A DNA stretch of 64,000 nucleotides from Streptomyces clavuligerus (GCF_005519465.1 NZ_CP027858.1:6063001-6127000), one strand, 5' to 3'; shown: positions 33,540 through 42,650, counted from the first letter of the stretch. Notes: a model not told the origin generated them from the letters alone. Numbers and translations: made by a program.

Positions 33540-34331
33540 TCAGTCCGCCGCTCCCACCAGGGCCGGTGGGCGGTGGCCTGAGGCGTCCTCGTAGGGCCGC
33601 AGCACCCCCGCCAGGTGCTCCAGGAAGACGGCCTCCTGCTCCCGGATGAAGAAGTGGCCGCCCGGCAGGACACGGCTCTCGCTCGACGCCGTCGTGTACG
33701 CGCCCCACTCGCGGATCTCCCGAGGGGTCACCAACTGGTCGTCCACACCCGCGAAGGTGTGGATCGGCACCGGCACCGGGAGCCGTTCCACCTCACCCGA
33801 GCTGGCGCAGATCTTGAGGTCCCCCCGGACCACGGGCAGCAGCGCCGCCAGCCAGTCCGGGCGTTCGAGCAGGGCCGCGGGCAGACCGCCCAGCGTGGCC
33901 AGGCCGTGGACGAGTTCGTCGTCGTTCTCGACCCGCCCGCTGATGATCACCGGCGGCGGCAGATGCGGGGCCCGGTGCGCGCTCAGCAGCAGCGCCTGCG
34001 GCAGCGGGCGGCCCAGGGCGTGGCGCCGCTGGGTCAGGGCGAAGGCGACCAGGGCGCCCATGCTGTGTCCGTACAGCACATGAGGACCGTCCAGGGCCGG
34101 GCCCAACTGCTCGTCCAGGTCGGCCACGAGCGCCCGCAGATCGGTGAAGCGCGGATCTGCCATCCGGCCCTCCCGCCCCGGGAGCTGCACCGGCTGCACA
34201 TCCACGGTCGGTCCGAGCCGGCGCTGCCACCCGGCGTAGGCGGAGGCACCCCCGCCCGCGTAGGGGAAGCAGAAGATACGGAGGCGGTCCCCGTCGGCGG
34301 CGGGACCGCCACGCCTCAGATAACGCGTCAT
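33540..34331 (-). CDS. Type II thioesterase
   Basis: A 263-residue alpha/beta hydrolase of the external thioesterase group that removes wrong or stalled acyl groups from carrier proteins. FCFPYAGGGASAYAGW gives the oxyanion region, GHSMGALVAF the nucleophile Ser, GVDDQLVTP the Asp, and PGGHFFI the His. The start at ATG 34331 follows GAGGAG. No NRPS or PKS module is in the window, so the natural partner here is the ACP fused to the decarboxylase at 24379, or megasynthases beyond the window. A SARP-type promoter lies about 200-230 bases upstream, leaving a long leader. Confidence 0.92.
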   Translation of the reverse strand: MTRYLRRGGPAADGDRLRIFCFPYAGGGASAYAGWQRRLGPTVDVQPVQLPGREGRMADPRFTDLRALVADLDEQLGPALDGPHVLYGHSMGALVAFALTQRRHALGRPLPQALLLSAHRAPHLPPPVIISGRVENDDELVHGLATLGGLPAALLERPDWLAALLPVVRGDLKICASSGEVERLPVPVPIHTFAGVDDQLVTPREIREWGAYTTASSESRVLPGGHFFIREQEAVFLEHLAGVLRPYEDASGHRPPALVGAAD

Positions 34332-34803
34332 GATGCCCGGGTCTCCTCTCGGTGCGCGATGTCCACCGGGCGGCCCTGGGCGCAGGTGAGCGGTGCCCAG
34401 GGGCGCGCCCGGTGGTGCGGTCGGCCGGGCCGGGGCACAGGCCCGGCACGCGGAGAGCGGGGGAGCGGCGTGACCGCCCACCGGCCCGCCCCGTACGCCT
34501 GTGCGAAGAGGGAGCCGGCCGACACCCGTCCAGATTCGGCACCGGTGCTTAAGGGCGGCCAAACGACCGGTAACGGTGCCTTGAGCCCCGCGGGCGACAG
34601 CCGGTGGACGGCGGCCCGGAGCCGGGGCGGCCAACACCGCGAGGCCAGGGACCGCGGGCGGGTTGCCCGGGACCATGGCCTGCGCGGTGGTGCGGAAGGG
34701 GCCGATGTGCTCCACGGACGGCGGGGTACCGGCGGCCGGGAACCCCCTTCGGTGACGGGTGCCCGTCGTGGGTGCTCCTTGACGTGTCTGCGGGACGGTT
34801 CGT
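34332..34803. other. Intergenic region between thioesterase and SARP
   Basis: It holds the SARP-type box at 34532-34564 and otherwise no convincing gene. The roughly 200-base stretch between that box and the thioesterase ATG is open in some frames but has no ribosome site with protein-like pattern. No terminator-like perfect hairpin was found by eye for the SARP gene ending at 34804. Confidence 0.5.
34532..34564 (-). promoter_or_regulatory. SARP-type box and -10 for the thioesterase
   Basis: On the - strand: GTTTGGC-CGCC-CTTAAGC (34564-34547), nine bases, then GAATCT (34537-34532). Confidence 0.65.
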
Positions 34804-35640
34804 CTATGCCGAGGCGGTCACCAGCCAATCGGCGCGCGCCGGCCGCCCGCCGTGCCCCACCGGGTACGGGGGCTCCAGCGACGGGTCCGCCTCCAGGATC
34901 GCCTGGTGCAGCCGCTGGAGCCGGGGTGAGGGCTCCAGCGCCAGCTCACGGATGAGCGAGCGGCGCAGCCGGTGATAGGCGCTCAGCGCGTGCGAGGGCC
35001 TGCCGCACCGGTACAGCGCGAGCATGAGCTGCGCGTGCACGGTCTCGTGCAGCGGATGCTGCGCGGCCAGCGCGGTCAGCTCCCCCAGCAGGGCCGCGTG
35101 CCGGCCCAGCCGCAGATCGGCCTCGATCCTGCCGTCCAGCGCGCACAGCCGGGTCTCCTCCAGCCGCAGGGTCTCCACCTCCAGCGCCCGGCCGATCTGC
35201 ACGTCCGCCAGCGCGGGCCCGCGCCACAGCCCCAGTGCCCGGTGGAGGAGCTGGGAGGCGTCGAGGTCACGACCCTCCCGCAGCGCCGTCTGCCCGGCCA
35301 CGCACAGCCGCTGGAACTCCGTCGCGTCCACGGCGGACGTCACGTCCAGCGCGTACCCCCCGTACCGCGTGCACAGCACGTCCTTGGGACCGCGGACACC
35401 CGCCGGGTCCAAGGCGTCCGCCAGCATGCGGCGGAGCTGGCGGATATAGGTCTGGAGGGTGGCCGGCGCGGTTCGCGGGGGAGCGTCCCCCCACAACTCG
35501 TCCAGCAGCGTGGACACCGTCACCACCCGTCCGGGGTGCAGCGCCAGCAGCGCGAGCACCTGACGCGGCTTGGCCGCGCTCGGTACCACCGACCGGTGCT
35601 CGAGCTGAGCGACGAGCGGCCCCAGGACCCGGATCTCCAT
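34804..35640 (-). CDS. SARP-family transcriptional activator (short form)
   Basis: A 278-residue Streptomyces antibiotic regulatory protein of the AfsR/DnrI/RedD group. The N-terminal OmpR-like winged helix (residues 1 to about 95: MEIRVLGPLVAQLEH, LLDELWGDAPPRTAPATLQTY) binds direct heptamer repeats; the bacterial transcription-activation domain follows (about 100-255: FQRLCVAGQTAL, RLEETRLCALDGRIEADLRLG, LHETVHAQLMLALYRCGRPS). It is a good candidate for the protein that reads the repeated 11-bp-period boxes across the locus. It is divergent from the RiPP precursor; the shared region has two ATGAG-type palindromes. AAGGAG precedes ATG 35640. Confidence 0.93.
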   Translation of the reverse strand: MEIRVLGPLVAQLEHRSVVPSAAKPRQVLALLALHPGRVVTVSTLLDELWGDAPPRTAPATLQTYIRQLRRMLADALDPAGVRGPKDVLCTRYGGYALDVTSAVDATEFQRLCVAGQTALREGRDLDASQLLHRALGLWRGPALADVQIGRALEVETLRLEETRLCALDGRIEADLRLGRHAALLGELTALAAQHPLHETVHAQLMLALYRCGRPSHALSAYHRLRRSLIRELALEPSPRLQRLHQAILEADPSLEPPYPVGHGGRPARADWLVTASA

Positions 35641-35763
35641 CTGGTTCTCCTTCCAACCACACCGCCCGGTTTCGTCTCCGGGGTCTTCACGATGGCACCG
35701 CGGACCCGTTCTGCCCCAGTGATCGGATCATTGGCCCGGCATGAATCCACGACGGTCCCGACC

Positions 35764-35801
35764 ATGAGGAACTCATGGGTGAGCCCTATGAAGAACTCAT
35801 G
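35764..35801. promoter_or_regulatory. Paired palindromes between the SARP and RiPP precursor genes
   Basis: ATGAGGAACTCATG (35764-35777) contains ATGAG-GAA-CTCAT, a perfect palindrome with 3-bp centre. ATGAAGAACTCATG (35788-35801) repeats it 24 bp away with one change. They lie in the 316-bp divergent region 35641-35956, which otherwise shows no SARP-type box. A related element is at 42726-42740 before the response regulator, so that regulator is the first candidate to bind here. Confidence 0.55.
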
Positions 35802-35956
35802 CGGCAGGCGTGAGCCGAACACTGTCCCCGCGCACCGCCGAGATCGCAGAATCTTGTCGCGATCCTTTGGCACCTCGGCACCGCCCAGCACAGCACTCAG
35901 CGCGCAGCGCTCAGACCCTCGGCTTCGCACCCGACCAGTCGACCGTGGAGGACCTC

Positions 35957-36319
35957 GTGAACGACGCCCTTCTTCTCGCGTCCGAGCCCGTCACCGACCT
36001 GACCAGCACGAATCCCCCCGCGGCCGGTGCCGTACGGGATCAGGCGCTCGCCCAGGAGTGGCTGGTGGAGCTGATGGCCCGTACCTGGCTGGAACCCGCC
36101 CTCGCGGACCGCTACCGCACCGACGCCCGCTCCGTGCTCGACGAGTACGGCTACACCCTCCCCGTCGGCGCGCAGGCCCCCGCACTGCCGGACACCCCGG
36201 TGTCGGAGCTGTCCATCGAGGAGCTGAACCTGCCGGTCATCGTCCACTCCACGGGGACCTACTGCATCCAGATGGACTCCGTGTCACTCTCGGCCGCGAA
36301 CCGGACGATCCTGCGATGA
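35957..36319 (+). CDS. RiPP precursor peptide with NHLP-like leader (azol(in)e-modified peptide)
   Basis: A 120-residue peptide starting at GTG 35957, five bases after GGAGG. Residues 27-71 (RDQALAQEWLVELMARTW, DRYRTDARSVLDEYGYTLP) resemble the nitrile-hydratase-alpha-like leader (NHLP) family used by thiazole/oxazole-modified peptides. Residues 82-93 (VSELSIEELNLP) look like the leader end. The candidate core, 94-120, has one Cys (C103) and Ser/Thr at 98, 99, 101, 108, 110, 112 and 117, all possible azoline sites. No GG/GA cleavage site is seen before it. Its stop overlaps the cyclodehydratase start (ATGA). Recognition as precursor rests on leader type and neighbours; the core boundary is inferred. 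Confidence 0.82.
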   Translation: MNDALLLASEPVTDLTSTNPPAAGAVRDQALAQEWLVELMARTWLEPALADRYRTDARSVLDEYGYTLPVGAQAPALPDTPVSELSIEELNLPVIVHSTGTYCIQMDSVSLSAANRTILR

Positions 36320-38679
36320 CCGCCGTCCACGGGGAACGCCCCGCCAGAGCCGCGGAGTCGACACGGGGCCGCCGCGTGGGATTCCGCAGCCATCTCCGCG
36401 CCGAGGTCGTCGCCGGAGACGCGGCCTATCTGCTCTCCGACCGGGGGGTCACCGCCCTCCAGGGCGACCAGATCGAAGCGCTCGTCCCCCTGCTCGACGG
36501 CACCCGGGACCTCCCCTCGGTGCTGCGCGAAGCGGCCCGTACGATCCCCGCCGAGCAGGCGGGACGGCTCATCGGACGACTGGCCCAGGCCGGTCTCGTC
36601 GGCTACTCCGCCGCGACCCCCGCCGACACCGTGCGCGACCCCGCCCGCGCCTACTGGGAACTCGCCGGAATCGACGGCGCCGAGGCCCTGTCCCGGCTCG
36701 CCGCCGCCCGGGTCCAGGTCCTGTCCGTGGGCACCGCCGACGCCGGGCCCATCCTCGCCGCCTGCGCCGACGCCGGTCTGACCGCCGTGGCCGCCGACGC
36801 CCGCGACTACGGCGCCGCCGTCGCCGCGGGCGAGCTGTCCCTCGTCGTCTGCGAGGACTACCTCGACCCCGAACTGGGCGACATCGACGCCGTGCACCGC
36901 GTCAGCGGCAGGCCCTGGCTGCCCGCCAGGACCGGCGGCTCCACCGCCTGGATCGGCCCCGTCTTCACCCCCGGGGTCGGCGCCTGCTGGACCTGTCTGG
37001 CCCACCGGCTGCGCGGCCACCGCCTCTCCGAGGCCCCGGTCCGGCGCGCCCTCGGCCTCACCGGCCCCGTGCCCAGGCCCGCCGCCCGGATCCCCGTGTC
37101 CACCGCGGGCGCGGCCCAGCTCACCGTCCTGGAAGCGGCCAAGTGGCTTGCGGGATACCGTTATCCGGGTCAGTCCGCCGTCCTGACCCTGGAGACGCTC
37201 TCGCTCGCCACCCGCCACCACGAGCTGCGCCGCCGCCCGCAGTGCCCCGCCTGCGGAGACCCCGGACTCGTCGCCGAACAGGTGCGCCGCCCCGTGCATC
37301 TCGTCCCGCGGCCCAAGAGCCACAGCGGCGGGGGCGGTCACCGCTCCCGCTCCGCCCAGCAGGTCAAGGACGCCTACGGACATCTGGTCAGCCCGATCAC
37401 CGGCGTCGTCGACACCATCCGCCGCGACCCGCGCGCCCCCACCGGGCTGCACTGCTACCTCTCCGGCCGCAACCCCGCCGTCGGCGCCACCGACCTCGCC
37501 CAACTGCGGATGGGGCTGCGCCAGGTCAGCGGCGGCAAGGGCGCCACCCCGCTGGACGCCGAGGTCAGCGCGCTCTGCGAAGCGCTGGAACGATACAGCG
37601 GCACCCTCCAGGGCGACGAGCCGCGCGTCCGCGACAGCCTGCGCGCCCTCGGCGACAGCGCCGTCTCCCCCGACCGCTGCCAGCTCTTCGCCCCGCAGCA
37701 GTTCCGCGAGCGCGAACGCTGGAACGCCCTGCACTCCTCGTTCCAGCACATCCCCGAACCCTTCGACGAGCGCGCCCCGGTGGACTGGACCCCGGTCTGG
37801 TCCCTCACCGAGCAGCGGCAGCGGCTGCTGCCCACCGGGATGCTCTACTTCACCGGCCCGCCCGACGGCACCGTTCCGCAACTCGCGGGCCGCCGCTCGC
37901 TGCGCGCCGACTCCAACGGCAACGCCGCGGGCAGCAGCCCCGAGGACGCGATCCTCCACGGCTTCCTGGAGCTGGTGGAACGGGACGCCGTCGCCCTGTG
38001 GTGGTACAACCGCACCCGGCAGCCGGGCGTGCGGCTCGACGGCCGCGGCGGGTTCGGCGACGCCTGGACCGAGGAGCTGACCGGCGTCTACCGGGACCTC
38101 AACCGCGAGGTGTGGGCCCTCGACCTCACCGCCGACCTCGGCATCCCCGTCTTCGCCGCGCTCTCCCGGCGCACCGACAAGGCCGCCGAGGACATCATGT
38201 TCGGCTTCGGCGCCCACTTCGACCCCGCTGTGGCCCTGCGCCGGGCGCTGACCGAGATGAACCAGTTCCTGCCCGCCGTCGTCGACGCCCGCGCCGATGG
38301 GTCGGGATACGGCTCGGTCGCCCCCGAACCGCTCGGCTGGTGGTGGGGGGCGACCGTGCGCAACCAGCCCTATCTGCTGCCCGACCCGTCCGTCCCCGCC
38401 CGCGGCCCGGCCGTCCCCGGCCACCGTCCCCGGCCCGATCTGCGGGAGGACGTGGACGCGGCCGTCGAGCTGCTGCGGGAGCGCGGCATGGAGCTGCTGG
38501 TCCTGGACCAGACCCGGCCCGACCTGGGCATCCCCGTGGTGAAGGTGATCGTCCCCGGACTGCGCCACTTCTGGGCCCGGTTCGCCCCCGGCAGGCTCTA
38601 CGACGTCCCGGTGCGGCTGGGACGACTGGCCGCGCCGACCCGGTACGACGATCTGAACCCCGTCCCGCTGTTCGTCTGA
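36316..38679 (+). CDS. Fused azoline cyclodehydratase (ThiF-like leader-binding domain + YcaO)
   Basis: A 787-residue enzyme that binds the precursor leader and uses ATP to cyclise Cys/Ser/Thr to thiazoline/oxazoline. Residues 1 to about 100 form an RRE-type winged helix (FRSHLRAEVVAGDAAYLLSD). About 110-330 are ThiF/E1-like, with structural Zn ligands C224, C227, C310 and C313. About 345-787 are the YcaO kinase domain: AEVSALCEALERYSG, DSNGNAAGSSPEDA at about 532 and HGFLELVERDA carry the ATP/Mg ligands. It ends in LNPVPLFV, comparable with the Pro-rich C-termini of YcaO cyclodehydratases. The start at 36316 overlaps the precursor stop by ATGA, so both proteins are made from one message. Confidence 0.93.
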   Translation: MTAVHGERPARAAESTRGRRVGFRSHLRAEVVAGDAAYLLSDRGVTALQGDQIEALVPLLDGTRDLPSVLREAARTIPAEQAGRLIGRLAQAGLVGYSAATPADTVRDPARAYWELAGIDGAEALSRLAAARVQVLSVGTADAGPILAACADAGLTAVAADARDYGAAVAAGELSLVVCEDYLDPELGDIDAVHRVSGRPWLPARTGGSTAWIGPVFTPGVGACWTCLAHRLRGHRLSEAPVRRALGLTGPVPRPAARIPVSTAGAAQLTVLEAAKWLAGYRYPGQSAVLTLETLSLATRHHELRRRPQCPACGDPGLVAEQVRRPVHLVPRPKSHSGGGGHRSRSAQQVKDAYGHLVSPITGVVDTIRRDPRAPTGLHCYLSGRNPAVGATDLAQLRMGLRQVSGGKGATPLDAEVSALCEALERYSGTLQGDEPRVRDSLRALGDSAVSPDRCQLFAPQQFRERERWNALHSSFQHIPEPFDERAPVDWTPVWSLTEQRQRLLPTGMLYFTGPPDGTVPQLAGRRSLRADSNGNAAGSSPEDAILHGFLELVERDAVALWWYNRTRQPGVRLDGRGGFGDAWTEELTGVYRDLNREVWALDLTADLGIPVFAALSRRTDKAAEDIMFGFGAHFDPAVALRRALTEMNQFLPAVVDARADGSGYGSVAPEPLGWWWGATVRNQPYLLPDPSVPARGPAVPGHRPRPDLREDVDAAVELLRERGMELLVLDQTRPDLGIPVVKVIVPGLRHFWARFAPGRLYDVPVRLGRLAAPTRYDDLNPVPLFV

Positions 38680-38795
38680 CCGCCCGCCCGACCGCTTTCT
38701 TCCGACCGCGTTCTTCCGATCGTCTTCTCGCGCGTGTTCGTCCGACGGTGTTCGTCCGACCGACCGTCCGTCCGGCTGTTCGTCCGACCGTCCGT
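38671..38795 (+). repeat. Degenerate TTCGTCCGACCG repeats after the cyclodehydratase
   Basis: At least six copies of TTCNTCCGANNG run from the last codons of the cyclodehydratase through the 180-bp gap to the oxidase gene. They begin with TTCGTCTGACCG, which includes the stop codon. This looks like slippage expansion of the gene end. A binding or mRNA-processing role is possible but unsupported. Confidence 0.6.
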
Positions 38796-38861
38796 CTCTG
38801 TACGGCCCACCCTCAATGAGCCGTCCCCACCGGCCCACCCGTGTCCTGCTCAGGAGTTCTC

Positions 38862-40541
38862 ATGCCAGTCGAGAGGTCGTCCGAGGCCCCCCCGACCGTA
38901 CGCCGCGGCGGGCGGCGCAGTCTTTCCCTCTGGGCGCTCCGCGAAGACGTCCTGGTCGAGACGGGTTGCCCGAGCGGCTCCATCGTGCTCTCCGGTCGCT
39001 GGGGAGAGGTCAGGCTGCGCCATGCGCTGCCGACGGTCCGGGAGGCGCTGCGGCGGATGAGCCTCGGCCCCATCTCGCTGGCGAACGTGGTGGCCGACAC
39101 CATGGCCTCCGTCTCCCCCGTGGAACGGGAACCCGACGGAGCGCCCATCGAGGACTCGCTCTCCGAGATCCTGATGGTCCTCCAGCGGCTCCAGCACCTC
39201 GTGGTGCGCTCGCTGAGCCTGGACAGCCCCGACCACCTGCTGATGTCCGTGGTCCCGATCTCGCAGTCGGCCCGCTTCGCCCCCGCCGCGGTGAGTGCGG
39301 CCCACCCCATCCGGCTGTCGCACTTCGCCTTTCTGCGCAGCGAGGGCAAGGGCTTTGTGCTGGAGTCGCCGACCTCGCTGCACCGGGTGGTGCTGCACTG
39401 TCCCGAGGCCGCATGGGTGATCGGCATGCTCGGCAGGCCGGTCACCAGCGCGGAGATCGCGGAAGCGGTGCCCCTCCCGGTCGAGGCGACCATGGAGATC
39501 ATCGCCCATCTGGTGGCGACGGGCATGGCCGTCCCGGCCGAGCCGCCGTCCGGCGGCCGCGCCGAACTGGACGCCGCCGGCGGCTCGGACCGTCCCCACC
39601 GGTGCGAGCTGCCCGAGGCCCCGGCGCCGGACTTCGCCGAGGACCGGGACCCCGCCCTCGCCTCCTGGTCCGCCATCGACCTGCTCTTCCACACCCGTTC
39701 CACCCTGGGCCGCCACGACGCCGACTTCGGGGCCACCTATCCGCTCGCGGACCGGATGGCGCCCGCCCCGGCGGTCAAGCCGCTGCCCGACGGGCCCCGG
39801 ATCTTCCTCGACCGGCCCTCGCTGACCGACGTCCCCGCCGCCGACCCGCCGCTGACGACGGTGCTGGAGGAGCGCCGGTCGATGCGGAGCTTCGGCTCCA
39901 GCAGGCTCACCGCGGCCACCCTGGGCGAGTTCCTCTACCGCGCGCTGCGGGTCCGCTCGCTCCACGAGAACCCGGGCAACGGCCACGAGGGCCCCTTCAC
40001 CGACCGGCCCTACCCCAGTGGGGGACGCGCCTACGAGCTGGAGTTCTATCTCGCGGTCCGGGACTGCGCGGGCATCCCGTCCGGCGTCCACTACTACGCG
40101 CCGCTGGAGCACTGCCTGGTCCGGATGGACGACGCCGACTCCGGTGCCGCCATGGAGGAGCTGTTCGACGAGGCACGCGTCGCCGCCGGTCTCACCGACC
40201 CGCCCTCCGTGGTCATGACGATCACCTCCAGGATCCACCGGCTCACCTGGAAGTACAGCGGTCTGGCCTACGCGCTGACGCTCAAGCACGTCGGCGCGGT
40301 GACCCAGAACCTCTATCTGATCGGCACCGCGATGGGGCTCGCGTCCTGTGCGCTCGGCAGCGGGGACATCGACCTCGCCGCGCGGGCCACCGGACTCGAC
40401 TGGCGGATCGAGCCGAGCGTCGGCGGATTCGTCCTCGGGACCTACCCCGACAAACCTGAACATACGGCTGCGTCCGCTCGTGAAATCCACCAGGCCAATT
40501 CACGAACGGGCAGTGAAGTCCGCAGTCTCTACATAAACTGA
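38862..40541 (+). CDS. SagB-type FMN-dependent azoline dehydrogenase
   Basis: A 559-residue oxidase that would convert azolines installed by the upstream cyclodehydratase to aromatic azoles. The C-terminal half (about 320-540) is the nitroreductase-like SagB domain: LEERRSMRSFGSSRLTAATL, PSGGRAYELEFYLAV, GVHYYAPLEH and LIGTAMGLASCALGSG. The N-terminal half (about 30-230) is the extra domain seen in long SagB/ThcOx proteins. I chose ATG 38862 (MPVERSSE), five bases after AGGAG, over the upstream ATG 38841. It is separated from the cyclodehydratase by the repeat tract and likely in the same transcript. Dehydrogenation means a stable thiazole/oxazole product is expected rather than an azoline. 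Confidence 0.92.
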   Translation: MPVERSSEAPPTVRRGGRRSLSLWALREDVLVETGCPSGSIVLSGRWGEVRLRHALPTVREALRRMSLGPISLANVVADTMASVSPVEREPDGAPIEDSLSEILMVLQRLQHLVVRSLSLDSPDHLLMSVVPISQSARFAPAAVSAAHPIRLSHFAFLRSEGKGFVLESPTSLHRVVLHCPEAAWVIGMLGRPVTSAEIAEAVPLPVEATMEIIAHLVATGMAVPAEPPSGGRAELDAAGGSDRPHRCELPEAPAPDFAEDRDPALASWSAIDLLFHTRSTLGRHDADFGATYPLADRMAPAPAVKPLPDGPRIFLDRPSLTDVPAADPPLTTVLEERRSMRSFGSSRLTAATLGEFLYRALRVRSLHENPGNGHEGPFTDRPYPSGGRAYELEFYLAVRDCAGIPSGVHYYAPLEHCLVRMDDADSGAAMEELFDEARVAAGLTDPPSVVMTITSRIHRLTWKYSGLAYALTLKHVGAVTQNLYLIGTAMGLASCALGSGDIDLAARATGLDWRIEPSVGGFVLGTYPDKPEHTAASAREIHQANSRTGSEVRSLYIN

Positions 40542-40570
40542 CCTCCCTGATGCCGTTCGCGGGGGAATGC

Positions 40571-41824
40571 ATGGAAGCCACGGCGAGCTCGGGCAGAGCG
40601 AAGGCCGGCAGCAGCACAGCGGACGACGCCGACGCGGGGACGGGAGGCATCCCACTCTCCTCCGCGGTACGCACCCTCGGTGTCGACGCACCACCGCCCC
40701 AGGTCGCCCTGAGCATCCTGCTGGTGGTGATGACCGGCTTCGGCATCGTCGGCTTCCTCAACATCCTGGAGGCCCGGCCCGGGCCCTTCACCCTGGCCGC
40801 GGCCGGGGCCGGTTTCCTCGGCATCTTCACCCTCCAGCTCATCCACTCCGCCCACCGCACCCGCGCCCTGCGGCTGCGCTGGGGCCGCTGGACCCTCGCC
40901 CTCCAGGCTCTCCTGACCTATCTGCCGCTCTTCGCCTTCGGGTTCGTGTGGGGCGGCATGGCCGGGTTCCTGGGGGCCTCCGTGCTGCTCGTGCTCCCCT
41001 CCCGGCTCGCCTGGCCGCTCTTCGGCGCGGTCGGCGTGATCGCCTGTGTCACCGGCCCCATGCTCGACCGGGACATCGTCACCTCCGTCTACATCGGTGT
41101 CTCCACCATCCTCACCGGGCTGATCGTGTACGGGCTGAGCCGGCTGGCCAATCTGGTGATCGAGGTCCAGGAGGCCCAACAGGCCCTCGCCCGGCTCGCC
41201 GTCAGCCAGGAACGGCTGCGCTTCGCCCGCGATCTCCACGACCTCCTCGGCTACAGCCTCTCCGCGATCACCCTCAAGAGCGAACTCGCCCGCAGGCTGG
41301 TGCACTGCGAGGCCGACCGCGCCCTGGAGGAGCTGGAGAACATCCTGGAGATCTCCCGCCAGGCCCTCTCCGACGTCCGCACGGTCGCCCGCGGCTATCG
41401 CGACATGTCCCTGGCCACGGAGGCCGTCTCGGCCCGTGCGGTGCTGGAGGCCGGGGGCATCCAGGCGACCGTCGAGATCCGCGGCAAGCTCCCCGAGGGG
41501 GAGACCAGCACCATCATGGCGACCGTCCTGCGGGAGGCCGTCACCAATCTGCTGCGCCACAGCAAGGCCGAGCACTGCCGGATCGAGAGCTGGACCACCG
41601 CCACCGGACGGCTCGTGCTGACCATCGCCAACGACGGGGTGGAACGGGAACAGCTCGCCGACCCCGCCCGGTCGCCGTCCGGGCGGGACGGCAGCGGGCT
41701 GCACAACCTTCAGTTCCGGCTGGCGGCGATCGGCGGACGGCTCTCCTCCCACGTCGACGACAAGGGGTGGTTCGTGCTCACGGCGGAGGCCCCGATCTCC
41801 GTGGAGCACGGCGACGCCGCCTAG
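40571..41824 (+). CDS. Sensor histidine kinase (DesK/NarX-like)
   Basis: A 417-residue membrane kinase. Five or six helices occupy about residues 45-190. The dimerisation/phospho-acceptor segment is FARDLHDLLGYSLSAITLKSELARR with the His in DLHDLLG. The ATPase part has REAVTNLLRHSKAEHCRIES (N-box), NDGV (G1-like) and DGSGLHNLQFRLAAIGG (G2). The start is ATG 40571 after GGGGGAA. It ends 168 bases from the convergent response regulator, its evident partner. Placement directly after the SagB gene suggests co-transcription with the RiPP cassette, so the pair may sense the peptide or an envelope signal (inference). Confidence 0.9.
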   Translation: MEATASSGRAKAGSSTADDADAGTGGIPLSSAVRTLGVDAPPPQVALSILLVVMTGFGIVGFLNILEARPGPFTLAAAGAGFLGIFTLQLIHSAHRTRALRLRWGRWTLALQALLTYLPLFAFGFVWGGMAGFLGASVLLVLPSRLAWPLFGAVGVIACVTGPMLDRDIVTSVYIGVSTILTGLIVYGLSRLANLVIEVQEAQQALARLAVSQERLRFARDLHDLLGYSLSAITLKSELARRLVHCEADRALEELENILEISRQALSDVRTVARGYRDMSLATEAVSARAVLEAGGIQATVEIRGKLPEGETSTIMATVLREAVTNLLRHSKAEHCRIESWTTATGRLVLTIANDGVEREQLADPARSPSGRDGSGLHNLQFRLAAIGGRLSSHVDDKGWFVLTAEAPISVEHGDAA

Positions 41825-41991
41825 ACCGTACGGCCGGAGCGCGCCCGTGACCGCGTCGTCCGCCGCCTCCGGACGGCCGTACAGAGCCACCCGGAGCCAC
41901 CCGGCCGGTACGGCCGCGCGGCCGTCGGCTCCGTTCCGCGGTCCGTACCCGTGACCGGGGGCCGGCCGCCGTGGCGGCGGCCGGCCCCCCG

Positions 41992-42600
41992 TCACATCAG
42001 CCAGCCGCTCTCCCGGGCGACGCGGATCGCGTCCACCCGGTTACGGGCGTTGAGCTTGGTGACGATGGTCGTCAGATAGTTCCGCACCGTTCCCACCGAG
42101 AGGAACAGCCGGACGGCGATCTCCGCGGCCTCCGCCCCGTCCGCGGCCATCCGTAACACCTCGACCTCGCGGGGCGTCAGCGGATTCTCTCCGTTGTCGA
42201 ACGCCGCCAGGGCGAGCTGCGGGTCGATCACCCGCTTCCCGGCGGACACCTCCCTGACCGCGTCGGCCAGCCGGGCCGGTGGGGCCTCCTTGAGGAGGAA
42301 GCCGCCGACCCGGGCCGCCAACGCCTTGCGCAGTGTGCCCGGCCGCCCCAGGCTCGTCAGAATCAGGGTCCGGCACCACGGCGTCTGCTCCGCGAGCAGC
42401 GACGCGGCACTCAGCCCGTCCATGCCGGGCAGGTCGACATCGATGATGGCGATGTCGGGCCGGCACTCCAGCACCTTGCTGACAATGGTGTCTCCCCGTT
42501 CGACCTCGGCGACGACTTCCAGGTCGCTTTCCAGAGCCAGTAGTGCGACGAGCGCCCCGCGGACCATGTGCATGTCTTCGGCGAGCAGGATGCGTATCAA
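41992..42600 (-). CDS. NarL/LuxR-family response regulator with TTG start and TTA codon
   Basis: A 202-residue regulator: receiver domain (IRILLAEDMHMVRGAL; phospho-acceptor Asp in AIIDVDLPGMDG; LTSLG; FLLKEAP with the conserved Lys) then a LuxR helix-turn-helix (NPLTPREVEVLRMAADGAEA, LFLSVGTVRNYLTTIVTKL). The start is best placed at TTG 42600, six bases after GGGGGA, giving normal family length; ATG or GTG codons further up lack ribosome sites. Leucine 149 is TTA (42154-42156), which in Streptomyces makes translation depend on the bldA tRNA. It pairs with the sensor kinase at 40571. A palindrome at 42717-42740 lies upstream. Confidence 0.88.
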   Translation of the reverse strand: MIRILLAEDMHMVRGALVALLALESDLEVVAEVERGDTIVSKVLECRPDIAIIDVDLPGMDGLSAASLLAEQTPWCRTLILTSLGRPGTLRKALAARVGGFLLKEAPPARLADAVREVSAGKRVIDPQLALAAFDNGENPLTPREVEVLRMAADGAEAAEIAVRLFLSVGTVRNYLTTIVTKLNARNRVDAIRVARESGWLM

Positions 42601-42650
42601 ATGCGGTCCCCCGTCGGGCACGGTCGATTGGCCGACACCTTTTGGGCGGG

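Noticed and set aside
32081..33673. Long open frames on both strands in the 32.0-33.5 kb tract
   Set aside because: Several frames are open at once, composition is Arg/Pro/Gly low complexity, and none has a start with ribosome site; treated as non-coding repeat DNA.
35833..35854. SARP-type box before the RiPP precursor
   Set aside because: A GAATCT -10-like sequence exists at 35849-35854, but the preceding heptamer positions (CTGTCCC, CACCGCC) do not resemble each other or the set.
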